Assembly (NCBI GenBank): GCA_021202515.1
Contig: JAJQCW010000043.1
Coordinates: 62,001-126,000, forward strand
Source: Clostridiales bacterium
GTDB taxonomy: Bacteria; Bacillota; Clostridia; Oscillospirales; Oscillospiraceae
Reading direction: 5' to 3'
DNA length: 64,000 bases
Part shown: positions 57,406 to 64,000 of the stretch, one piece after another
Layout: each line of letters begins with the position of its first letter
Position numbering within the stretch: the first letter of the stretch is position 1
Translations under genes and position numbers: made by a program
The notes under the pieces: model-generated
Seen by the model: only the letters and a program-made list of their open reading frames with translations
What the model was told of the DNA's origin: nothing
Database searches by the model: none

Positions 57406-60066
57406 ATGAAGCTCATGGTTTTAGACGGCAACTCCCTGGCCAACCGGGCCTTTTACGGCATCAAGCTGCTCTCCACCCGGGACGGGCAGTACACCAACGC
57501 CATTTACGGCTTTTTGACCATCCTGGGCAAGCTGACCGACGAGGACGCCCCCGACGCCCTCTGTGTCACCTTCGACCGGAAGGCTCCCACCTTCCGTCAC
57601 AAGGCTTACGCCCAGTACAAGGCCAACCGCCACGGGATGCCCGACGAACTGGCGGCCCAAATGCCGGTGCTGAAAGAGGTGCTGTCGGCCATGCATATCC
57701 CCTGCTACGAGCTGGACGGCTGGGAGGCCGACGACCTGATCGGCACCATCTCCCGCGCCTGCGAGGGGGAGGGCTGGGACTGCGCAGTCGTCACCGGCGA
57801 CAAGGACGCCCTCCAACTGGTCACCGACCACACCACCGTCAAGCTGGTCACCACCCGCATGGGCCGGACGGAGACCAGGGACATCACCCCGGAAGTTTTT
57901 TCTGCGGAATACGGTTTTCCTCCAAAGCAGCTCATCGACCTGAAAGCTCTGATGGGGGATTCGTCGGACAACTACCCCGGCGTCAAGGGCATTGGGGAAA
58001 AGACCGCCAAGAGCCTGATTCAAAACTACGGCGGTATCGAGGATATTTACGCGAAATTTGACGAGATCCCTTTGAAACCCGCCCAGCGGAAGCACCTGGA
58101 CGAGGGCCGGGAGGACGCGAAGCTGTCCTACGACCTGGCGACCATCCGCTGCGACGCGCCCATTGACTTCGCGCCGGAGGACGCAAAACGCCGCCCCTGC
58201 GACAACGACAGGCTCTATAACCTGTTTATGGAGCTGGAATTTTCCAAGCTGACCCGCCGGTTTGGGCTGACGCCGCCGGAGGCCCCGACCGAAGCGAAAG
58301 AAGAAAAAGCGGAAGTTCAGGTGGAGTCGGTCGATGTGCTGACCGAGACACAGTTTTCCGGGATTTTCCCCAAGTGGCAGGCGGCGGACTATGTGGTGGT
58401 GCTGCCCAGAGAGAATTTGGACGAAATCACGGTCGGCTGGAACGAGAGCGCGACCCGCTCCTGGCTCTGCGACATCCGCAAGAGCCGCTATCAGGGAGAC
58501 TATCCCGCTCTGCTCCAGGCACTGTTCTCCGGCCAGGTAAAAAAAGTGGCCCACCGGGTCAAGGAGCTGTGCGGCCAACTGCTGGCCCACGGCCTTCCCA
58601 CCGAGGGCTTTGTGTTCGACACGGCGCTGGGGGCCTATCTGCTGGAGCCTACTGCCAACAGCTACGACCTGCCTCGCCTGGCCATGACCTACTTCAAGCG
58701 TGACATGGAGGCGGGGGCCGCGGGCAAGGAATCTGAGGAATATCAGGCACTGTCCGATGATTTGAAGGCCCAGACCGCCTGGTACGAGGACAATGCACTC
58801 ATCGGCGCGCTCTACGAGGCGGAGCGGAAGCAACTGGAGGACTACGGCCTGATGGGGGTGCTGACAGATATCGAACTGCCCCTCTGTCCGCTGCTGGCGG
58901 AGATGGAACAGGCCGGGTTCCTGGTGGACCGGGAGGCGCTGGAGGAGTTCGGCGTCATGCTGGCCCAGGGCATTGAAGAAAGTCAGCAGCAGGTCTACCG
59001 CTACGCTGGGGTGGAGTTCAACATCAACTCCACCAAGCAGTTGGGGGAAGTCCTCTTCGAGAAGCTGGAGCTGCCCGCCTCCAAAAAGACCCGCCGGGGC
59101 TACTCCACCAGCGCCGAGGTTCTGGAAAAGCTGCGGGGGTCCCATCCCATCATCGACCAGATTTTGGAGTATCGGCAGCTTGCCAAGCTGAAATCAACCT
59201 ATGTGGATGGGCTGACCAAGGTCATCGCCGACGATGGACGCATCCACACCAGCTTCCAGAACACCGTCACCGCCACCGGGCGGCTGTCCTCCGCCGAGCC
59301 GAATTTGCAGAACATCCCCGTCCGCACCGAACTGGGGGCGGAAATGCGGAAGATGTTCATCGCGGGGCCGGGAAACGTGCTGGTGGACGCGGACTATTCC
59401 CAAATCGAGCTGCGGCTGCTGGCCCACATCGCCGGGGATGAGACCATGATCGAAGGGTTCCGCTCCGGCGTGGACATCCACACCGCCACCGCCGCCCAAG
59501 TGTTCGGCGTGCCGGTGGAGATGGTAACAAAGCAAATGCGTTCCTCCGCCAAGGCGGTGAACTTCGGCATTGTCTACGGCATGTCCGCCTTCTCCCTGGC
59601 GGAGGACCTGCACGTCACCCGCGCCGAGGCCAAGGCGTATATGGACAAGTATTTCGCCACCTATTCCGGCGTTCACGCCTACCAGAAGCAGGTAGTGGAG
59701 CAGGCCAAGGCAGACGGCTACGCCTCTACCCTGCTGGGCCGCCGCCGCTGGCTGCCGGAGCTGAAATCCTCCAACTTCAACCTGCGCAGCTTTGGGGAGC
59801 GGGTGGCTATGAACATGCCCATTCAGGGCACCGCCGCCGACATCATCAAGCTGGCCATGATCCGGGTGCAAGACCGGCTGAAAGCCGAGGGGCTGACGGG
59901 CCGCCTGGTGCTCCAGGTCCACGACGAATTGATCGTGGAGTGTCCCGAAGCCGAGGCGGAACAGGTGGCCCGGCTGGTGGAGGAGGAGATGGAGCAGGTG
60001 GTCTCCCTCCGGGTGCCGCTGGTGGCCGAGGCCCATGTGGGCCGGAGCTGGATGGACGCACATTGA
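57406..60066 (+). CDS. polA: DNA polymerase I (exonuclease-deficient Klenow type)
   Basis: Repair and Okazaki-fragment polymerase. 886 residues. 5'-nuclease domain (1-290): LDGNSLANRAFYGI, FDRKAPTFRH, GWEADDLIGTI, TGDKDALQLV and the GVKGIGEKTA helix-hairpin-helix. Middle domain (about 310-470): the DxE motif of 3'-5' proofreading is absent (YVVVLPRENLDEI instead), as in Bacillus PolA. Polymerase domain: motif A DYSQIELRLLAHI, motif B RSSAKAVNFGIVYGMS, motif C QVHDELIVECPE. Next gene 18 bases downstream. Confidence 0.97.
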   Translation: MKLMVLDGNSLANRAFYGIKLLSTRDGQYTNAIYGFLTILGKLTDEDAPDALCVTFDRKAPTFRHKAYAQYKANRHGMPDELAAQMPVLKEVLSAMHIPCYELDGWEADDLIGTISRACEGEGWDCAVVTGDKDALQLVTDHTTVKLVTTRMGRTETRDITPEVFSAEYGFPPKQLIDLKALMGDSSDNYPGVKGIGEKTAKSLIQNYGGIEDIYAKFDEIPLKPAQRKHLDEGREDAKLSYDLATIRCDAPIDFAPEDAKRRPCDNDRLYNLFMELEFSKLTRRFGLTPPEAPTEAKEEKAEVQVESVDVLTETQFSGIFPKWQAADYVVVLPRENLDEITVGWNESATRSWLCDIRKSRYQGDYPALLQALFSGQVKKVAHRVKELCGQLLAHGLPTEGFVFDTALGAYLLEPTANSYDLPRLAMTYFKRDMEAGAAGKESEEYQALSDDLKAQTAWYEDNALIGALYEAERKQLEDYGLMGVLTDIELPLCPLLAEMEQAGFLVDREALEEFGVMLAQGIEESQQQVYRYAGVEFNINSTKQLGEVLFEKLELPASKKTRRGYSTSAEVLEKLRGSHPIIDQILEYRQLAKLKSTYVDGLTKVIADDGRIHTSFQNTVTATGRLSSAEPNLQNIPVRTELGAEMRKMFIAGPGNVLVDADYSQIELRLLAHIAGDETMIEGFRSGVDIHTATAAQVFGVPVEMVTKQMRSSAKAVNFGIVYGMSAFSLAEDLHVTRAEAKAYMDKYFATYSGVHAYQKQVVEQAKADGYASTLLGRRRWLPELKSSNFNLRSFGERVAMNMPIQGTAADIIKLAMIRVQDRLKAEGLTGRLVLQVHDELIVECPEAEAEQVARLVEEEMEQVVSLRVPLVAEAHVGRSWMDAH

Positions 60067-60084
60067 TAAGATTGGAGCAGTTTT

Positions 60085-60597
60085 ATGAACTTTGTACCCT
60101 ATAACGCGGAAATCGCCAAGCGGGAGCCGGTGCGCTACCGGCTGGTCCCCATGACAGCGGAGCTGGTGGACCAGGTGGCGGAAATCGAGAAGATGAACTT
60201 CTCCCGCCCGTGGACCCGCGATATGCTGCTGGAGGAGCTGGACAACCTGCTCGCCTCCTACATCTGCGCCCTGGGGGAAAACGGCGTGGTGCTGGGCTAC
60301 GCCGGGTTGACCGTCGTGGCCGGAGAGGGATACATCAACAACATCGCCGTCCGGCAGGAGTACCGCAAGCAGGGGGTGGCCTCCGCGCTGCTGGAGGTGT
60401 TTACCCGGTTCGCAGAGGCCCAGGGGCTGGAATTTCTCACTCTGGAGCTGCGAGTCTCCAACGAGGCCGCCAAGCGGCTCTACCTGAAACACGGCTTCGC
60501 CCAGGTGGGCCGCCGGAAGGGGTACTACGACGCCCCCAAGGAGGACGCCATTCTGATGACCCGCACCTTCGGGGACGAGGGGAGGGAGCAGCCTTGA
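60085..60597 (+). CDS. rimI: Ribosomal-protein-alanine N-acetyltransferase RimI
   Basis: GNAT acetyltransferase, 170 residues. Core: YINNIAVRQEYRKQGVASALLE (acetyl-CoA loop with R-x-x-G-x-A), LELRVSNEAAKRLYLKHGF and the final VGRRKGYYDAPKEDAILM with the RimI-typical YY. A 20-residue N-terminal extension precedes the GNAT core. It directly precedes tsaD with a four-base overlap, the frequent rimI-tsaD pairing. tsaB and tsaE are not in the window. Confidence 0.93.
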   Translation: MNFVPYNAEIAKREPVRYRLVPMTAELVDQVAEIEKMNFSRPWTRDMLLEELDNLLASYICALGENGVVLGYAGLTVVAGEGYINNIAVRQEYRKQGVASALLEVFTRFAEAQGLEFLTLELRVSNEAAKRLYLKHGFAQVGRRKGYYDAPKEDAILMTRTFGDEGREQP

Positions 60598-61604
60598 ACA
60601 TTCTGGCTGTAGAATCCTCCTGCGATGAGACCGCCGTGGCGGTGGTGCGGGACGGGCGCACTGTTCTCTCTGACGCCATCGCCTCCCAGGTGGATATGCA
60701 CACCATTTATGGCGGCGTGGTACCGGAGATCGCCTCCCGGAAGCATTTGGAGGCCATTTATGGCCTGGCAGACCAGGCGCTGGCCCAGGCGGGCGTCACC
60801 CGGCAGGACATCGACGCGGTGGCCTGCACCTATGCGCCGGGTCTCATCGGCGCGGTGCTGGTTGGGGTCAACTTCGCCAAGAGCGTGGCCTACGGGCTGA
60901 ACGTGCCGCTGATTCCCGTCCACCACATCCGGGGCCACATCGCCGCCAACTACCTGACCCACCCCGATTTGGAGCCGCCGTTTCTCTGCCTGTGCGTCTC
61001 CGGCGGGAATACCCTCATCGTGGACGTGCAGGACTACACCCATATGGAGCTATTGGGCGCGACCCGGGACGACGCGGCGGGCGAGTGCTTCGACAAAGTG
61101 GCCCGGGTGCTGGGCATCGGCTACCCCGGCGGCGGCCCCATGGACCGGCTGAGCCAAGGCGGCGACCCGAAAAAGTATCATCTTCCCCGCTCCAAGGTGG
61201 ACGGCGCGCCGCTGGATATGTCCTTTTCCGGCCTGAAAACCGCTGCCCTGAACCTGATTCACAACGCCCAGCAGAAGGGCGAGGAATTGGACCTCTCCTC
61301 CTTCGCCGCCAGCTTCGCCCAGGCGGTGGCGGACGAGCTGGTGCCCCGCACCATGTCCGCCGCTCAAACGCTGGGCTACGGAAAAATCGCCGCCGCCGGC
61401 GGCGTAGCCGCCAACTCCACCATCCGCGCCCAACTGGAACGGGCCTGCCGGAAGAGCGGCGACACCCTGTACCTGCCCAAGCTGTCCCTCTGTGGGGACA
61501 ACGGGGCCATGATCGGCTGCCAGGGATACTATGAGTACCTGGCGGGTCACACCGCCGGGATGGAGCTGAACGGCTACGCCAACAAAAACGTGGGCGTGGG
61601 GTGA
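60594..61604 (+). CDS. tsaD: tRNA N6-adenosine threonylcarbamoyltransferase TsaD
   Basis: Transfers the threonylcarbamoyl group to A37 of ANN-decoding tRNAs. 336 residues. NILAVESSCDETAVAVV start, metal-binding HxxxH in VHHIRGHIAANYL (about 104-116), CVSGGNTLIV, DAAGECFDKVARVL, GYPGGGPMDRL and AAGGVAANSTIR. The start is TTG at 60594, eight bases after GGAGG, overlapping the rimI stop (TTGA). A longer in-frame reading within rimI is rejected. Confidence 0.97.
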   Translation: MNILAVESSCDETAVAVVRDGRTVLSDAIASQVDMHTIYGGVVPEIASRKHLEAIYGLADQALAQAGVTRQDIDAVACTYAPGLIGAVLVGVNFAKSVAYGLNVPLIPVHHIRGHIAANYLTHPDLEPPFLCLCVSGGNTLIVDVQDYTHMELLGATRDDAAGECFDKVARVLGIGYPGGGPMDRLSQGGDPKKYHLPRSKVDGAPLDMSFSGLKTAALNLIHNAQQKGEELDLSSFAASFAQAVADELVPRTMSAAQTLGYGKIAAAGGVAANSTIRAQLERACRKSGDTLYLPKLSLCGDNGAMIGCQGYYEYLAGHTAGMELNGYANKNVGVG

Positions 61605-61650
61605 GCGGTTTCATGCAGGCGTTTGGCAAAGCGAAAAGGAGGCGTTTCTG

Positions 61651-62418
61651 ATGATCTACCTGACTGGCGACATCCATGGCGGAATGGACATCACAAAGCT
61701 GTCCAACCGGCAATTCCCGGAGGGGAAGGCCCTGACCCGCTCCGACTATGTCATCATTTGTGGAGACTTTGGCCTGCCTTTTGCCCTGACAGACACCGCC
61801 CCGGAATCGGAGTTTCTCACCGACAAATACAAGCGTTCAGACCGAAAAAATTACCTCTATTGGATCAGATGGCTGTCTCAGCGGCCCTATACCGTCCTCT
61901 GGCTGGACGGCAACCACGACAACCACCCCTTCTGGCAGGGCCAGCCGGTGGAGGAATGGAACGGCGGCCTGGTCAACGTCCACCCGCTGGCGGAAAATGT
62001 GCTGCACCTGAAACGGGGAGAGTATTACACCATCGACGGGCACACCTTCTGGGTCATGGGCGGCGCGGCCTCCCACGACCGGGAATACCGGATGGAAGGG
62101 CTGGACTGGTGGCCGGAGGAGCTTCCCAGCGGGGAGGAAATGGCCCACGGCCTGGACACCCTCGCCCGCCACGGCAACCGGGCAGATTACATCCTGACCC
62201 ACACCCTGCCCCAGTCGCTGCTGGCCCCGGTCAGCGGCAAAACCTACACGCCGGACCCCACCTGCGCCTATCTGGACCAGGTCTACGCCACTGCCTCGTT
62301 CCAATACTGGTACTGTGGACATCTGCACATGGATGTCAACCATCCGGGTTATCGCGTTCGCGTTCTCTATGACGACGTGGTCCCTCTGGGGGCAGACGCC
62401 GCCGAAGCCGGCGGCTGA
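61651..62418 (+). CDS. Metallophosphoesterase, unknown substrate
   Basis: 255-residue calcineurin-like phosphoesterase: TGDIHGGMD (D-x-H), ICGDFGLP (GD), LDGNHDNH (GNHD), LTHTLP (H) and YCGHLHMDVN (GHxH), a complete dinuclear metal set. Unlike YfcE it has a longer insert (about 100-165) containing MGGAASHDREYR. ATG with AAAAGGAGGCG upstream. It follows tsaD by 46 bases on the same strand. Possible protein phosphatase or nuclease; cannot be decided. Confidence 0.85.
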   Translation: MIYLTGDIHGGMDITKLSNRQFPEGKALTRSDYVIICGDFGLPFALTDTAPESEFLTDKYKRSDRKNYLYWIRWLSQRPYTVLWLDGNHDNHPFWQGQPVEEWNGGLVNVHPLAENVLHLKRGEYYTIDGHTFWVMGGAASHDREYRMEGLDWWPEELPSGEEMAHGLDTLARHGNRADYILTHTLPQSLLAPVSGKTYTPDPTCAYLDQVYATASFQYWYCGHLHMDVNHPGYRVRVLYDDVVPLGADAAEAGG

Positions 62419-62460
62419 GGCGGTTTGCATCAGTAAGAGATGAAAAAACGATTAAATTCC

Positions 62461-62488
62461 TTGCAATTTCCGCCTGTTACGATATAAT
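62461..62488 (+). promoter_or_regulatory. Sigma-A promoter for the small membrane proteins
   Basis: -35 TTGCAA (62461-62466), 16-base spacer, -10 TATAAT (62483-62488), 41 bases before the ATG at 62530. Confidence 0.75.
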
Positions 62489-62529
62489 AAGCACTGTAAC
62501 AACGAATTGAACCGCAAGGAGGGTTTGCA

Positions 62530-62784
62530 ATGAACTCGATTCGCGTCTGGTTTCCCCTTTCCAACACTGTCCACTATAAGGACACCGTCAGCCTGGTCAT
62601 CAGCATCGTTCTCTATCTGCTGGTGTGGGTCGTCGCCCGGTTCCTGCTGGGGGCCGCCGCCTCGCTGCTCAGTTTTTTGCCCTTGATTTGGATTCTGTAT
62701 CACCTGCTGTTGCTGGTGGTGCGGGTGTACTGCATCGTGGGCATCGTCTTTGCTGTCCTCAACTATCTTGGGAAGTCCTATTGA
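62530..62784 (+). CDS. Small two-helix membrane protein, unknown function
   Basis: 84 residues: polar N-terminus, helix about 20-42 (TVSLVISIVLYLLVWVVARFLL) and a long hydrophobic C-terminal part (about 45-78). ATG with AAGGAGG upstream. Followed 42 bases later by a GlsB/YeaQ-type gene under the same promoter, suggesting a stress or envelope role. No family recognised. Confidence 0.75.
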   Translation: MNSIRVWFPLSNTVHYKDTVSLVISIVLYLLVWVVARFLLGAAASLLSFLPLIWILYHLLLLVVRVYCIVGIVFAVLNYLGKSY

Positions 62785-62826
62785 GGCGGCGTTCTCCCGC
62801 TTTCCCGTTGAAGGAGGTTTATTCCT

Positions 62827-63069
62827 ATGTTATCTCTCATTTGGATGCTGATTTGCGGCGCGGCCGTCGGCTGGATCGCCGGGATGATCATGAACCAGCC
62901 CGGCTCTATGCTGCGCAACATTGTGGTAGGCGTTCTCGGCTCTGCCCTGGGCAATTTTCTCTTTGCCCTCATCGGCTTCTACGCCACCGGCTGGATCGCC
63001 AGCCTCATCGTCTCCATTATCGGGTCGTGCGTGCTGCTGATGCTGGTGAACTGGCTGGCCCGGCGGTGA
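62827..63069 (+). CDS. GlsB/YeaQ/YmgE-family membrane protein
   Basis: 80 residues with three hydrophobic helices, the typical size and pattern of the 'transglycosylase-associated' GlsB/YeaQ family: GAAVGWIAGMIM, then NIVVGVLGSALGNFLF, then a third helix SLIVSIIGSCVLLMLV. The family is associated with general stress in several bacteria; molecular function unknown. ATG with AAGGAGG upstream. Terminator follows. Confidence 0.9.
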   Translation: MLSLIWMLICGAAVGWIAGMIMNQPGSMLRNIVVGVLGSALGNFLFALIGFYATGWIASLIVSIIGSCVLLMLVNWLARR

Positions 63070-63102
63070 GCGTTTCCGCCACATTTGTACATCACAAAAC
63101 GC

Positions 63103-63139
63103 AAAAAGTTCGCAGGCCCAAAAGCCTGCGAACTTTTTT
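63103..63139 (+). terminator. Bidirectional terminator between glsB-type gene and tRNA-Ser(CGA)
   Basis: Stem AAAAAGTTCGCAGGC / GCCTGCGAACTTTTT around CCAAAA with T runs on both strands; serves the plus-strand gene and the minus-strand tRNA. Confidence 0.92.
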
Positions 63140-63228
63140 TGGCGGAGTGGGTGGGATTCGAACCCACGGTACCCAAAGGTACAACTGATTTCGAGTCAGT
63201 CCCGTTATGACCACTTCGATACCACTCC
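63140..63228 (-). tRNA. tRNA-Ser (anticodon CGA), CCA encoded
   Basis: 89 bases including CCA. Acceptor GGAGTGG / CCACTCC, discriminator G, anticodon stem-loop CTGACTCGAAATCAG, long variable arm (GTACCTTTGGGTAC) and T arm GTGGGTTCGAATCCCAC. Confidence 0.95.
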
Positions 63229-63245
63229 ATCACTCATACCAGCCT

Positions 63246-63274
63246 ATTATGCCACAATCCGCCGGGAAACGCAA
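63246..63274 (-). promoter_or_regulatory. Promoter for tRNA-Ser(CGA), overlapping a terminator hairpin
   Basis: Minus strand -35 TTGCGT (63269-63274), 17-base spacer, -10 CATAAT (63246-63251). The -35 and spacer lie inside the hairpin at 63257-63290. Confidence 0.6.
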
Positions 63275-63290
63275 GCGTTTCCCGGCGGAT
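63257..63290 (-). terminator. Strong hairpin after the murE operon
   Basis: Perfect arms ATCCGCCGGGAAACG / CGTTTCCCGGCGGAT with loop CAAG (as read on the plus strand). Located after the small gene at 63356 on the minus strand; only a weak T run follows, so efficiency is uncertain. Confidence 0.65.
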
Positions 63291-63355
63291 TTCGTAAAAT
63301 TCTTTTTATGAACCGCGCCGGGTCATGACCCGCTTTCGGCGCGGCTGGGATGTAC

Positions 63356-63520
63356 CTACAAAGCGGCGACCAGCGTCGCCAGCGCGCCGGACATGCCGCC
63401 CCACAGCAGGAGCAGCGCAAGGGCGAACATGACGATTTTCAGGGCTTTCCGGACGACGCCCAGGAGGAGCGTCACCAGGCCCAGCAGGAAGAACAGCCCC
63501 AGCAACTGATCCATCGTCAT
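63356..63520 (-). CDS. 54-residue membrane protein coupled to murE
   Basis: Small gene starting ATGACGATGG on the minus strand at 63520, with GGGAGGCGC upstream; its ATG overlaps the murE TGA (ATGA). 54 residues, mostly hydrophobic: MTMDQLLGLFFLLGLVTLLL, a basic turn VVRKALK, then IVMFALALLLLWGGMSG. Two predicted membrane helices. Coupling to murE suggests an envelope setting. No family recognised. Confidence 0.65.
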   Translation of the reverse strand: MTMDQLLGLFFLLGLVTLLLGVVRKALKIVMFALALLLLWGGMSGALATLVAAL

Positions 63521-64000
63521 GGCTGCGCCTCCCGGATAATTTCTTCAATCAATACCCGCTCGTCCATGGGGTATTTGACGCCGCGAATTTCCTGGTAGTC
63601 CTCGTGGCCCTTGCCCGCCAGAATGACGATGTCCCCGGCCTGGCCGATGCTCATGCAGTAGGCGATGGCCTCCTTCCGGTCCGGAATGGTGACATAGGCC
63701 CCGCTCGCCTTGGCAACGCCGGTGAGGATGTCGTTGATGATGTCCATCGGTTCCTCAAAGCGGGGATTGTCGCTGGTGACCACGGTCAAGTCGGCCAGCC
63801 GAGAGGCCACTTCGCCCATCTCGTACCGGCGGCTCTTGGCCCGGTTGCCGCCGCAGCCGAACAAGCAGATGATGCGCTTCGGCCCATAGGCCCGGATGTT
63901 GGTCAACAGGGCCTCCAGGCTCATGGCGTTGTGGGCATAGTCGATCATCAGGGTGTACTGGCCGGGGGTTGGGTAAATCTCCAGCCGTCCTTTCACCTGG
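63517..64000 (-). CDS. murE: UDP-MurNAc-tripeptide synthetase MurE (5'-truncated by window edge)
   Basis: C-terminal 160 residues of MurE, which adds the third amino acid to the peptidoglycan stem. Visible: VMIDYAHN-type IDYAHNAMSLE, LFGCGGNRAKSRR, the DNPRFEEP motif (DNPR marks meso-diaminopimelate specificity rather than lysine) and GKGHEDYQ near the end. The frame is open to the window edge; roughly the first two thirds are missing. Followed by the coupled 54-residue membrane gene. Not contiguous with the ddl-murF operon at the other end of the window. Confidence 0.95.
   Translation of the reverse strand, partial: QVKGRLEIYPTPGQYTLMIDYAHNAMSLEALLTNIRAYGPKRIICLFGCGGNRAKSRRYEMGEVASRLADLTVVTSDNPRFEEPMDIINDILTGVAKASGAYVTIPDRKEAIAYCMSIGQAGDIVILAGKGHEDYQEIRGVKYPMDERVLIEEIIREAQP

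Overview
The window looks like a chromosomal segment of a spore-forming, diaminopimelate-type gut Clostridium, most likely of the Oscillospiraceae (Oscillibacter/Flavonifractor/Lawsonibacter-like). The evidence is high GC in coding regions, an uninterrupted sigK-type sporulation sigma gene, a MurE with the DNPR motif of meso-DAP ligases, a short SRP RNA next to dnaX, and a PolA without proofreading residues. Nearly every gene reads as intact. There is no prophage, transposase gene, CRISPR array or rRNA. Genus placement is inference; no database search was possible.

Layout. 1-6088 (minus): a cell-wall/translation operon, ddl-murF-ABC-F-ydcF-like-prfA (prfA cut by the edge). 6363-10152 (plus): an AT-rich, probably acquired potassium channel, a YgjP-type metallopeptidase, and hemB-hemL. 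10255-14319 (minus): SRP RNA, dnaX, ybaB, acylphosphatase, a TauE/SafE transporter and a small membrane protein. 14576-21042 (plus): a DUF1538 membrane protein with a tandem PII-like partner, an Ig-like surface protein, cca and pfkA. 21170-32781: short alternating units, namely NYN-LOTUS protein, serC-serA, SPFH with a ribbon-helix-helix protein under a clear palindromic operator, sirtuin, nitrilase, HAD phosphatase, ChrA-type transporter, shikimate-kinase-like protein and alpha/beta hydrolase. 32976-39647 (plus): LRR-VWA-MoxR cluster, trpS and a WecA/TagO-type transferase. 39671-40646 (minus): three small proteins of unknown function. 40701-48546 (plus): YfcE phosphodiesterase, coaX, a lipoprotein amidase, a folate operon (HD-folP-folBK-folA), sigK and a hydrolase/flavoprotein pair. 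48722-50433 (minus): fucO-like dehydrogenase and two tRNA-Ser genes. 50797-63069 (plus): an HslV-like Ntn hydrolase overlapping a MESH1-type alarmone hydrolase, then dnaE, cls, polA, rimI, tsaD and small membrane proteins. 63140-64000 (minus): a third tRNA-Ser, an unlisted 54-residue membrane protein and partial murE.

The most unusual content is between genes. One dispersed element of about 212 bp occurs four times (one copy internally deleted), with hairpin arms that change together between copies. A second set of elements has ends built of 7-bp units (TTAGCNN or AATTAGC types), inserted very close to genes; one end appears to supply a -35 box and another overlaps a stop codon. Among proteins, the best leads are the orphan HslV-like Ntn hydrolase with Ser as its first residue after Met, coupled to a (p)ppGpp-hydrolase-like gene; the DUF1538/tandem-PII pair; the LRR-VWA-MoxR cluster; the HD hydrolase heading the folate genes; and the autoregulation-ready SPFH/RHH operon.
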